Positions 7,830-15,905 of a DNA stretch of 43,632 nucleotides are shown here, piece by piece (positions within the stretch are counted from its first letter, which is position 1; every line of letters starts with the position of its first letter). The notes beneath the pieces are model-generated. The model saw nothing but the letters and a program-made list of their open reading frames with translations, was not told the DNA's origin and made no database searches. The DNA lies in the NCBI RefSeq assembly GCF_001292705.1, contig NZ_LGAK01000046.1:1-43632 (forward strand). Reading direction: 5' to 3'. A program made the position numbers and the translations under genes. Origin of the DNA: Marinagarivorans algicola. Its GTDB lineage: Bacteria > Pseudomonadota > Gammaproteobacteria > Pseudomonadales > Cellvibrionaceae.

Positions 7830-9284
7830 TTAAAACTCCCACCGCAAGCCCGCTTGCAGCCCATCATTTTGGTAGTAAGCGTGTGCCATAAGGCGCTGGT
7901 AAATCACAAAGCCTGAGAGTCCACGCGGTAAAATCCACGCAAGGCCAGCCTCTAAGGTTAATTGGGTTTGATCATCGTAAATCGCTTGTTGACGCGCAAA
8001 ATCAGGCGCATGATGAGCTGTTGCCTGCGATGATATAATGCGCTCACTCCCTATACTCAGCTGTGGTAATAAAACACCCCAGGCAAAGGTAGCGGCATAA
8101 TCTACATGCAGACTCACAACCGCTTGCCAGTGATTGTTCGTACCACCGTTAAACACTTGCCCCCTTGCCGCCGAATCATGAATACTCGAGCGCTCATAAA
8201 GCACACCCACACTCGGCATAAGTTGCCAGCCCTGTGCAGCAAACGCATAATCCACACTGGCATAAGCAAATTGACTTGCGCCACTTGTGTGCCCCCAATA
8301 ACCGCTAGGCTCATTATTACGCCCAAAACCATCACCTACGCGCCAGTCAAAAGCATGCCGGCTTATACCCAGTTGTGCCTGCGCCAATAATACGTCTCCT
8401 TGATAGCTCATCATGCCAATAAGCGAGGTTTCTGTATTGTCTAAGCGCTCAAGTAGCGTGGTATTGTGCACATCAAAGTCTGCTTTGCCTTGCGAATAAC
8501 CGATCGCCCCTCCCAAAAACCAGCGTCGCCCCGCTAAAAAATCGGCGCCCACTGTAAAACCTGACGAATCACCTTGGTAAGCGGGCTGATACACCGTCTC
8601 CTTTTGTTGACTTGCATCGGTATGGGCACTTACAAATAAACCACCAGCAGGCATTAAACTATCGCCAGCACCCAAACCAGCCAACGGTATCTGGTGTCGG
8701 TTGAGTGCTGCAAAGCTCGCCCCTAGGCGCGCAAATTGATTCAGTGCTCGGCGGTGAGTAGCCACACTCGCGCTCGCCATCGCGACAATGGCCAGCGGCG
8801 CCATTGTCGCTTGTGCTGGTACATTACCTACCGAAATGAGCACAGTGGCTGAGGCCACCCCCGAAGCATTTTGAATGCGATAGGTAAAGCGATCATAGCC
8901 TACAAAATTTTGATTGGGTTGGTACCTTAAACCGCCGCTAGCTTGCATGACCGAGCCATTGGCAGGCTGGCTGAACTGAATAATCTTCAGCGCACCATCA
9001 TCACTGACATCATTGCTCAGCACATCAATCAAGATAGGGGTTTCGGCAGGCACAGTGCGCGAGTCATTTTCAGCATTGAGTAGTGCGTGGATAGGCACTG
9101 CGTACAAAGCGCTTGCCAGCACTACACTACAGCTACTGTATATAATCAAACGTTCAAGGGAATAGCGAGCCTGCCATTTAAGAGCAGGCCGTCTTTTGCC
9201 TGCTAATAGCCCCGTTAATATCGAAAAATATACCCGTACAAACTTCTTTTTAAGCGTCGGTAAAACCGATAGAGCAAACAACAT
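7830..9284 (-). CDS. Autotransporter-type outer-membrane barrel protein with one cadherin-like domain
   Basis: 484-residue protein with an unusually long charged N-terminus, then a hydrophobic segment (IIYSSCSVVLASALYAV, about 46-62) read as an extended signal peptide. One tandem cadherin-like/Ig domain follows (about 70-152; markers ENDSRTVPAETPILIDVLSN and NFVGYDRFTYRI), then a short Ala-rich linker. An autotransporter-like beta-barrel (about 225-484) is full of alternating aromatic strands and ends in AGLRWEF, with the terminal Phe required for barrel assembly. The passenger is very small compared with classic autotransporters. The ATG at 9284 has GGATG about 6 bases upstream. Its TAA at 7830-7832 lies next to the GTG of the GH6 lipoprotein gene, so the two are almost certainly co-translated and probably act together at the cell surface. 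Function is otherwise unknown. Confidence 0.75.
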   Translation of the reverse strand: MLFALSVLPTLKKKFVRVYFSILTGLLAGKRRPALKWQARYSLERLIIYSSCSVVLASALYAVPIHALLNAENDSRTVPAETPILIDVLSNDVSDDGALKIIQFSQPANGSVMQASGGLRYQPNQNFVGYDRFTYRIQNASGVASATVLISVGNVPAQATMAPLAIVAMASASVATHRRALNQFARLGASFAALNRHQIPLAGLGAGDSLMPAGGLFVSAHTDASQQKETVYQPAYQGDSSGFTVGADFLAGRRWFLGGAIGYSQGKADFDVHNTTLLERLDNTETSLIGMMSYQGDVLLAQAQLGISRHAFDWRVGDGFGRNNEPSGYWGHTSGASQFAYASVDYAFAAQGWQLMPSVGVLYERSSIHDSAARGQVFNGGTNNHWQAVVSLHVDYAATFAWGVLLPQLSIGSERIISSQATAHHAPDFARQQAIYDDQTQLTLEAGLAWILPRGLSGFVIYQRLMAHAYYQNDGLQAGLRWEF

Positions 9285-9721
9285 AAAACATCCGATTTGA
9301 CAAGCAAAGCCATGACTTAACAGTAGACTCGCTGTAAAAAATTAAGACATTAGCGTGGTATGCTAGCTTACGGCTTTTTGTGCCAAACACTATGTGAGAC
9401 ATTCGTTAAACACGCTAAAGAATAGGACATGCAGTTTACTCAAGCTATCAAAAAAATCACAACTTGAGCGGGCAAAGCTATAATTAATAGCTCCATAATA
9501 CGCATTCTGGCACGTACATCTGCTTAAGTTCAAAAACTTGTCATTATTCAACCAAGTTGACACGCCTCACCTGAAAGAGGGCTCATGGATTATCGCCTAG
9601 GCATTTAAGCTCCGAGCCCTATAGAGGAAAACAGGTTAGATAACGCAGGGGTATAAAGCGGCAATGGCTGGGGTGGCCCAGCCTATGATTCATGCGCTCA
9701 GTTTAGGTATCTCTGAATGGG
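9285..9721. other. Intergenic region upstream of the autotransporter gene
   Basis: About 440 bases with no convincing gene. A 12-codon plus-strand frame starts at the ATG 9429 behind AGGA but is too short to call. A TATAAT at 9479-9484 lies in a small palindrome (AGCTAT/ATAGCT) without a matching -35. The right end holds a GC-rich hairpin and a motif repeated near 32640, listed separately. Confidence 0.4.
9666..9683 (-). terminator. GC-rich hairpin downstream of the UbiH/F-type gene
   Basis: Perfect 7-bp stem GGCTGGG/CCCAGCC with a 4-base loop, 38 bases past the minus-strand stop at 9722. There is no clear T-run behind it, so its role as a terminator is uncertain. Confidence 0.35.
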
Positions 9722-10939
9722 TTATATCATCGTTCCAGCAGCAAGCGCCATCGCACGTTTTTTTAAGTGTGTGCTCTGGTTAAATATGTGCATTCCTGTA
9801 TTGCGCAATAATGTAAAATAAGGGCTGCGCTGTTCAAAAGACATTTTAAACAGCGCCATCGCTTTAATCGCCGCGGCATTATGTAATTTTCGACGGCGCT
9901 GATAGCGCGTGACAACACAAGGCGCCTGTACCGATAAACCTCTGCGTTCAGCGCGGCCCAGCTCGTCGACCAACACCGACACATCGGCAAAACCTAAATT
10001 CACACCCTGCCCAGCTAAAGGGTGTAATGTATGTGCAGCATCGCCCACTAAAACAACTCCTCTCGTGCCATATTGCTCTGCATGCTGTTCAAGTAAAGGA
10101 ATCAGTGCTCGGTGATACACACCTAGCACGCGCCCCAACCGCTTTTCTATGCCTCGTTCGAGCGCAAGTGCCAATGCGCTATCATCTAGCTGCGACAGCG
10201 CATGGGCCTTATTGTTGTCTTGTGACCATACAATGGCACAATAGTGCTTATCACCCACGAAGGGTAATGGCAAAAAAGCCAAGGGGCCATCACTACTAAA
10301 ACACTGATACGCTGCCGCGTTATGCCCGCGCTCTAGCTCAACGGTCGCGACGATCGCACTTTGCCCGTAGGGCTTTTTTTGAACGGGAATATTGGCCGCA
10401 TCTCGTATAAACGAGTGCGCACCATCGGCAGCGACCACCAAATTTGCCTTGACCCGCTCCCCCGAGCTCAAACCAATAACTTTTACGCCATCATTACCCT
10501 CACTGAAAGCAACCACAGGGTTATTGGCGATCATTTGAATACGTGATTGCCCTGCAACGCCTTGTAATAATTCGCTCACTAACGCCTCGCTTTGTGCAAT
10601 GACGCCTAATCGCTCCATATGGTTATCTGATGCGCTAAAATTTACCTCACCGGTCCCTTCGCCATCCCACACATGCATATCCCGGTAAGTGCAATGCGTA
10701 TGTGGCTGCGCTAGCGGGTTGATACCCAATTGCGTTAAAAAACGCAAAGATGTCTCGTTCAGGGCTACAACGCGGCTGCTCGCAATATCCTCCTCAGCAC
10801 TTTCTCGCAGATTGGCTGATGGTAATGCAGAGCCTGTAATCAGTGTAATGCGCCACTGCGTGTGCTTCGCTAATGCCAGCGCTAGTGTCGCGCCAGCCAG
10901 TGCCCCCCCTACAATCGCGATATCTGTTTGAATTGCCAC
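9722..10939 (-). CDS. UbiH/UbiF/VisC-family FAD-dependent hydroxylase (ubiquinone biosynthesis)
   Basis: Flavin monooxygenase of the family that hydroxylates the ubiquinone ring (UbiH, UbiF, UbiI). The N-terminal dinucleotide-binding motif is DIAIVGGALAGATLAL (Rossmann GxGxxG variant with GGALAG). The middle DG motif is VVAADGAHSFIRDAANI, and the second FAD motif is VLVGDAAHTLHPLAGQGVNLG, near-diagnostic of this family. About 405 residues, normal for the family. I prefer GTG 10939, which has GGAG 5 bases upstream, over the TTG at 10951, which contains that ribosome binding site. It appears to be a single-gene unit. Which ring position it modifies cannot be decided without comparison to the other paralogues in the genome. 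Confidence 0.85.
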   Translation of the reverse strand: MAIQTDIAIVGGALAGATLALALAKHTQWRITLITGSALPSANLRESAEEDIASSRVVALNETSLRFLTQLGINPLAQPHTHCTYRDMHVWDGEGTGEVNFSASDNHMERLGVIAQSEALVSELLQGVAGQSRIQMIANNPVVAFSEGNDGVKVIGLSSGERVKANLVVAADGAHSFIRDAANIPVQKKPYGQSAIVATVELERGHNAAAYQCFSSDGPLAFLPLPFVGDKHYCAIVWSQDNNKAHALSQLDDSALALALERGIEKRLGRVLGVYHRALIPLLEQHAEQYGTRGVVLVGDAAHTLHPLAGQGVNLGFADVSVLVDELGRAERRGLSVQAPCVVTRYQRRRKLHNAAAIKAMALFKMSFEQRSPYFTLLRNTGMHIFNQSTHLKKRAMALAAGTMI

Positions 10940-11479
10940 TTCAACTCCCAATAAAATATAGTGATACGCTCAGTCGCGTAAAAAAGTAAACCTTGATAGG
11001 GTCAAATCAATCTTGGTGCGGTCACGTCACCACAAGCAACTTCGCCCTCGTTAATACGTGCACCAATCCGTAAAGGAACAAACAATCAACCCTCTGCCTT
11101 ACCATTCAACGCGCATTGAACGCAAAGAATAAAAACTACGTCTTTTGTCAGCTCAATAAGCCCTGTAATATGTCAACATTGAAGATGCAGCAATACACGA
11201 TAATAGGCTAACGCCTACTTTGACGGGCCGCTCCAATGACAAGCGAGTACCCCTCAGAGTCTTAACTGGCGTTACTGTAAGCCCGATGCTGCAAAGTCTA
11301 ACCCTCTATACTCTGAATACAAGTACAGAATCCATCCGGCCATTATGCTTAAAGCCTCAAAGCCAGATTCGATAAGGGTGTGCGCATTGAGCAAACAATA
11401 TGCGACTCACTCCATTAAATAACACGCCTAAAGACGCTCACTTGCCAGTCTTTACGCAGCTCACTTAAACGAGGCTTGA
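10940..11479. other. Intergenic region between divergent ubiquinone hydroxylase and fnr genes
   Basis: About 540 bases without a gene. It must hold promoters of both flanking genes, but I could not place -35/-10 pairs firmly. A TTGA-N5-TCAA palindrome near 10991 resembles an Fnr box but has the wrong spacing (Fnr needs 6), so it is not claimed. Confidence 0.4.
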
Positions 11480-12208
11480 ATGAAAGCACACTGCAATACC
11501 GGTTCACAAGTCAACTGTAGCGAATGCCGATTGAGCGATTTATGCTTACCTATCAGCTTATTGCGCAATGATATTAATCAACTCGATCAAATTATTCAGC
11601 GTGGACGCCCACTCCAAAAAAACGATGCGCTGTATTATGCCGGCAGCGAATTTAAATCGGTATTTGCTGTGCGCTCTGGCGCATTTAAAACCGTGTGCGT
11701 GAGTGCTGATGGTATCGAGCAAATTACAGGCTTTTATTTACCCGGCGAAATACTCGGTATGGACGGTATTGCCACAAGCGTTCATACCAACACCGCCATT
11801 GCTTTAGAGACCAGCTCGGTCTGCGATATTCCCTTTCACCGCTTAGAAGAGCTAAGCCTTAAACTACCTAGCCTGCAACGTCGATTTTTCCAAGTGATGG
11901 GCAAAGAAATCGCATCAGATCAGGCTTTAATTAGCCTACTCAGTAAAAACAGTGCCGAAGAAAAAATGGCCTTTTTACTGCTTAGCATCTCCCAGCGCAA
12001 TAGCCAAAGGGGCTTAGCTGCTGCTGAATTTTACTTGCCCATGTCACGCTCCGATATTGCTAACCACCTCGGTTTAACCATCGAGACGGTTAGTCGCGTG
12101 TTGGGGCGACTGCATAAACTAGGTATTATTTGTCTCGATAAAAAACATGTCATTATTCAAGACATGGCACAACTCAAAAAACGTATCACCGGCGACGCTT
12201 TTACCTAA
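11480..12208 (+). CDS. fnr: Fnr/Anr-type oxygen-sensing transcription regulator
   Basis: Crp/Fnr-family regulator that switches genes for low-oxygen respiration through a [4Fe-4S] cluster. Cluster cysteines are C13-x2-C16-x5-C22 at the N-terminus and C115 in the sensor domain, matching the Fnr pattern (C20, C23, C29, C122 in E. coli). The cyclic-nucleotide-like beta-barrel domain spans about 45-140, then the dimer helix. The winged helix-turn-helix (about 185-215) contains ETVSRVLGR, whose E--SR residues specify TTGAT-N4-ATCAA sites in Fnr. 242 residues, usual length. ATG 11480 has GAGG about 7 bases upstream. It stands alone on the plus strand. Confidence 0.93.
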   Translation: MKAHCNTGSQVNCSECRLSDLCLPISLLRNDINQLDQIIQRGRPLQKNDALYYAGSEFKSVFAVRSGAFKTVCVSADGIEQITGFYLPGEILGMDGIATSVHTNTAIALETSSVCDIPFHRLEELSLKLPSLQRRFFQVMGKEIASDQALISLLSKNSAEEKMAFLLLSISQRNSQRGLAAAEFYLPMSRSDIANHLGLTIETVSRVLGRLHKLGIICLDKKHVIIQDMAQLKKRITGDAFT

Positions 12209-12339
12209 ATGCTACCACAAATACTACGACTGCAGTATCGAGAACGCTTGAAGTATCGAGAAAAGCAGCGGTAACCAAGAGTGCTTAAGCATGACTTATA
12301 CTGAGATTAAACGCATCATCACAGTCATAGGAATATGCC

Positions 12340-12405
12340 ATGAACACGCTCATCGTAATTTTACTTTCTATTTTTTGCCATACCCTTTGGCTCAATATGA
12401 AATAA
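12340..12405 (+). CDS. Possible small membrane peptide (21 residues)
   Basis: A 21-codon frame starts at ATG 12340 with a good ribosome binding site (TAGGA 7-8 bases upstream) and ends at TAA 12403-12405. The peptide begins MNTLIVILLSIFCH and is almost entirely hydrophobic, long enough for one membrane helix, with a terminal Lys. It lies 131 bases after fnr on the same strand. Small hydrophobic subunits are known for respiratory oxidases, but nothing here links it to one. It could equally be chance. Confidence 0.3.
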   Translation: MNTLIVILLSIFCHTLWLNMK

Positions 12406-12419
12406 GCCTAGCACGCAAC

Positions 12420-13421
12420 TCATGAGGCGTTGATTAATGACTCTGACGCCCGATAAACCAGTAACTTCAATTGCTGTTCAGTATCAATATCAGGAAAATC
12501 GGCGCTGGGCTTTAGCCGCTCAATAAAGGTCAATGCTGGGGCTTGCTCGGCAAATAAGTCTTTGAGGTAATCGCTGCTAAACTCGGGGGCGTTTAAACAC
12601 GCCAGCACCTGCCCGCCAGGGCTTAACAACTCGGGCAATCGGCGCACCACTTTTTGGTAATCCTTGGTGGCCACAAAACTCCCCTTTTGAAAACTTGGCG
12701 GGTCGACAATAACCGCATCGTAAGGCCCCATTTTTTTAATTTTTCCCCACGACTTCAGAATATCGACACCTAAAAATTTTACTTTTTGCGTATCGTGATT
12801 ATTTAAGCGGTGATTTTCACGACCAACAGTGAGCGAGCGACGGCTTAAATCAACATTCACCACATCACTTGCGCCAGCATCAATCGCCACAACCGAAAAG
12901 GCACAGGTATACGCAAATAAGTTAAGTACTTTTGCGTCACCTGTTTTGGCTTTTGCAGCAACCACGCCCTCTAGCCAAACACGGCCAGGCTCCATATCTA
13001 AAAAATAGCCGCAATTTTGCTGGTTAAAATCCAAGCGATATTGCTGATTGCCGCGCTGTGCAACAACTTGCGGTAAATCTTCGCGATTACCCTGCTCCCA
13101 AAAATACGGCGCGCCATGCATGTCGCGGCGCTGGACGGCAAAAAATGGCAACGCTTGGGGTAAATACTGCTTAATACACGCCACTGCTGCAGCGAGTTGC
13201 GCAGGCGGCGGGGTCGCAAAAACGGTTAACAATACGACAGGCGCAAAGACATCGACGGTACACCACTCCCAGCGGGCAAAACACTGTCCGCGGCCATGGA
13301 ATATACGCCGACTATTGATGAAGGACGTCGTAGTAGAGCCTGCGAGAGCGTCAAAATAGCGGCGACAAGGCGTTTCAAAAACGGCTAAGTCGTCTAGGAT
13401 CATGGCATTATTTTTGGTCAT
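12420..13421 (-). CDS. Class I SAM-dependent rRNA methyltransferase (RlmI/RlmK-like)
   Basis: Probable 23S rRNA cytosine/guanine methyltransferase of the RlmI/RlmK type. The SAM-binding motif is VLNLFAYTCAFSVVAIDAGA, then VVNVDLSRRSL (acidic residue for the SAM ribose) and the catalytic loop VIVDPPSFQKGSF (DPPS-type motif). About 333 residues with the ATG at 13421. An upstream ATG at 13523 would add 34 residues lying entirely inside the preceding gene, so it is rejected. The chosen start overlaps the end of the NAD-kinase-like gene by 14 bases and has no strong ribosome binding site, suggesting translational coupling. It is the last gene of the pdxB unit. The rRNA position it modifies is not known from sequence alone. 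Confidence 0.8.
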   Translation of the reverse strand: MTKNNAMILDDLAVFETPCRRYFDALAGSTTTSFINSRRIFHGRGQCFARWEWCTVDVFAPVVLLTVFATPPPAQLAAAVACIKQYLPQALPFFAVQRRDMHGAPYFWEQGNREDLPQVVAQRGNQQYRLDFNQQNCGYFLDMEPGRVWLEGVVAAKAKTGDAKVLNLFAYTCAFSVVAIDAGASDVVNVDLSRRSLTVGRENHRLNNHDTQKVKFLGVDILKSWGKIKKMGPYDAVIVDPPSFQKGSFVATKDYQKVVRRLPELLSPGGQVLACLNAPEFSSDYLKDLFAEQAPALTFIERLKPSADFPDIDTEQQLKLLVYRASESLINAS

Positions 13422-14649
13422 CGGAGGTATCTTTCGGTAAACGGCCAACAGGGTATAACACCACATCGTCATAGCCGGTATTGACAGGAATAAGGCCCGC
13501 CCACAGCTCATCGAGCTCAGCACAACCAGAATCTAATAGCAGTGGCCGACCATGAAGTGTGCGCAGCTTGGTTTTTGTCGCTACGACATTAACGTGCTCT
13601 TTGCCTATACGTTTAAGTAGCTCGGGGGTAATTTGCTGATTACCGCGACCAATAATATGGCCCTGACCGCCAATAGCCGTCACGACTAACTCAATCACAC
13701 CTGTGTGGTCTGCCGCTAGAGCATTAAGTTGCTGGGCATTCACATCGCGGATTAAATCACCCGAAGGCATAAGGACATCCACTCCGAGCAAGGTCCCTTC
13801 ATGACCCCACTCCTTTAAAAGACCCAGCGTGGTTGATCCTGGCGCCCAAACAATGAGTGCATCGGGGCTAAAGTGTTCACGTAGATACTCGGCAATATCA
13901 AACAACACCAAAGCTTCGCTTTCCATGCCGCCTTGCTTGACGGCCTGTACATACTCGGCAGCTGCGGGCACCGGCATTTCACCAAAGTATTGCGCTTTAA
14001 CGCGGCCTTGACGAAACTCATTTTCATCAATGTCGCGTACCTCTTGTAAGCTGGTACTCATGAGTACGCCGCTAAGCAATTGAATCATCAACTCGGCCGC
14101 GCATTGTGGGTTAATTGCATACACACCCGAGTGCATTTTCACACCAGAGGGAATACCCAAGACCAATTGCTCACTCCCCACGGCACGGTAGATATCCCTT
14201 GCGGTACCGTCGCCGCCGGCAAACACTAAAATATCGACCCCTTGGCGCTGTATGGCTTGAGCAAATACTTGCGTGTCTTGTGCCGTGGTTTGCACGTTAA
14301 CAGCCCCACTGACCACTGTGTGCGCAACCCCCCAAAGACTGAGCCAATCAGCGCCCATTTGCTGAGGAGCCGAAATCACCTCAATACCCAAAGGTAAGGA
14401 GGTTAACGCACTAGCCTCGAGTGCCTGCGCAATTAAGCGCCAAAAGGTGTGTGCCCGTGCAGGCGCCCGCAAGGGTATTTTCCCTTGGGCGGCGGCGCTT
14501 TGTAGCTCGATTAAATCACTTCCCTTAAACCCTGCAGGACCGCCAATGCCCGCATAGGGGTTAATCAAAAACCCAATCCGTAGCGTGCTTTTTATGTCGT
14601 TTGATACACTTGAGTGATTGCTGTCGCTTTGATGACTTGTCATACCCAT
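13408..14649 (-). CDS. ATP-NAD kinase-like protein
   Basis: Member of the ATP-NAD/AcoX kinase family. Motifs are GFLINPYAGIGGPAG at the N-terminus and VFAGGDGTARDIYRAV, where GGDGT is the nucleotide-binding and catalytic signature of NAD and diacylglycerol kinases. LGIPSGVKMHSGVYAINP follows. 413 residues is longer than housekeeping NadK (about 290), and the C-terminal half differs from it, so this is not the canonical NadK. The substrate is unknown. Two ATGs compete (14649 and 14643). It lies between pdxB (42 bases upstream) and the methyltransferase (14-base overlap), so the three form an operon. Confidence 0.8.
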   Translation of the reverse strand: MGMTSHQSDSNHSSVSNDIKSTLRIGFLINPYAGIGGPAGFKGSDLIELQSAAAQGKIPLRAPARAHTFWRLIAQALEASALTSLPLGIEVISAPQQMGADWLSLWGVAHTVVSGAVNVQTTAQDTQVFAQAIQRQGVDILVFAGGDGTARDIYRAVGSEQLVLGIPSGVKMHSGVYAINPQCAAELMIQLLSGVLMSTSLQEVRDIDENEFRQGRVKAQYFGEMPVPAAAEYVQAVKQGGMESEALVLFDIAEYLREHFSPDALIVWAPGSTTLGLLKEWGHEGTLLGVDVLMPSGDLIRDVNAQQLNALAADHTGVIELVVTAIGGQGHIIGRGNQQITPELLKRIGKEHVNVVATKTKLRTLHGRPLLLDSGCAELDELWAGLIPVNTGYDDVVLYPVGRLPKDTSDDQK

Positions 14650-14691
14650 ACCGCTATTGAATACTGTTTTAATACTGGGATTAAGTTGTCG

Positions 14692-15810
14692 CTATTGAAC
14701 GCCATTCACTAATTGTAAAAAGTCATGTATATCGCCCTTACCCTCAGGGCAAAAGTAATGAGCTAGCTCGCGGCGCTGCCAATAGTGTTTACGCAGCCGG
14801 TCAAATGCGGTGCTAATGGGACGCTTAGCATTGAGCACATCAGCAATCAGTGCGTTATCGGCTTGTAGGTTATAGGTTTTTAGCACCGCCTCATTAATAC
14901 TGCTTGCGGTTAATGGCTCCGGCTCACCCAGTACCGCACTTTTAACCTCCGCCATGCGTGTAGCAATAACATGAGGGTCCATGTTAAGGCTTGTCGCCAG
15001 AGCTTCAAAAATCATTAACGAGCCATTTAATTTACCTTCAAAACTATATCCGGCAATATGAGGGGTACCGCATTTCACCATACTCATAAGCGGAGTGAAA
15101 ATATCGGGCTCACCCTGCCATACATCTAATACGACATTCAATGATGGTGTATTTTGTAAATGCTCAAATAACGCAAGATTGTCAATCACCTCGCCACGCC
15201 CAGCATTTATGAGCAACGCATTCGGATTCAACTGCTTTAAATTATGTGTATTCATGAGCTTTTGCGTCGGGTGCGGGCCATCAACCGTTAAAGGTGTATG
15301 CATGCAAATAATATCGGCCGCTAACACATTTTGCAGTGTGGTGAGCTCTGGAATATGTGCTGCGCTTTTAAACGGGTCACTCACTTTTACACTAACACCC
15401 AAGGCCTTTAAGGTGCGGTAAAGCCGCCCACCCACATTGCCGCAGCCTACAATACCCACTGTTTTTGTAGCCCAATCAGGACTATAGGTGGCCATGGCAG
15501 CGAGCGCATATTGCACAACGCCCCCTGCATTACAGCCTGGAGCTGCCGACCAAGCAATACCCGATTGCTCTAAAAAATTTTTATCAAGATGGTCAGTTCC
15601 TATTGTACAAGTCCCGACAAACCGTACGTTGCTACGCGCTAATAATGCCGAATCGACCTGCGTCACCGAGCGCACCAGTAAAACATCAGCGCCGGCTAAA
15701 TCGTCAGCGCTCATCGTGCGACCAGGCAATTTAATCATGTGCCCCAAATGACCAAACAAAGTCTCTAGTGCCGGAATATTTTCATCAGCAACAATTTTAA
15801 GCCTATCCAC
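14692..15810 (-). CDS. pdxB: Erythronate-4-phosphate dehydrogenase
   Basis: Second enzyme of the DXP-independent pyridoxal phosphate pathway: it oxidises 4-phosphoerythronate with NAD. D-2-hydroxyacid dehydrogenase fold with VGIVGCGNVGGRLYRTLKALG (NAD Rossmann motif), NAGRGEVIDN (catalytic Arg), the Glu of VVLDVWQGEPDI, and the catalytic His in GTPHIAGYSFEGK. The GTPHIAGYS plus C-terminal dimer domain identifies PdxB within the family. 372 residues, normal length. The start is GTG 15810 behind AGGG. The product is soluble and cytoplasmic. It leads the minus-strand operon with the NAD-kinase-like and methyltransferase genes. Confidence 0.93.
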   Translation of the reverse strand: MDRLKIVADENIPALETLFGHLGHMIKLPGRTMSADDLAGADVLLVRSVTQVDSALLARSNVRFVGTCTIGTDHLDKNFLEQSGIAWSAAPGCNAGGVVQYALAAMATYSPDWATKTVGIVGCGNVGGRLYRTLKALGVSVKVSDPFKSAAHIPELTTLQNVLAADIICMHTPLTVDGPHPTQKLMNTHNLKQLNPNALLINAGRGEVIDNLALFEHLQNTPSLNVVLDVWQGEPDIFTPLMSMVKCGTPHIAGYSFEGKLNGSLMIFEALATSLNMDPHVIATRMAEVKSAVLGEPEPLTASSINEAVLKTYNLQADNALIADVLNAKRPISTAFDRLRKHYWQRRELAHYFCPEGKGDIHDFLQLVNGVQ

Positions 15811-15905
15811 AGTACCGCACCCTTACTTTGGCAAACGCGCAGTTTACACGTTTTACTGCGGGCTATCAGCTGTTACTGGCGCGCCAGCATAGAGTTGCCT
15901 TAGCA

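Noticed and set aside
10990-11003. TTGATAGGGTCAA as an Fnr box upstream of fnr
   Set aside because: The half-sites TTGA and TCAA are 5 bases apart, not 6, and the site is about 490 bases from the fnr start.
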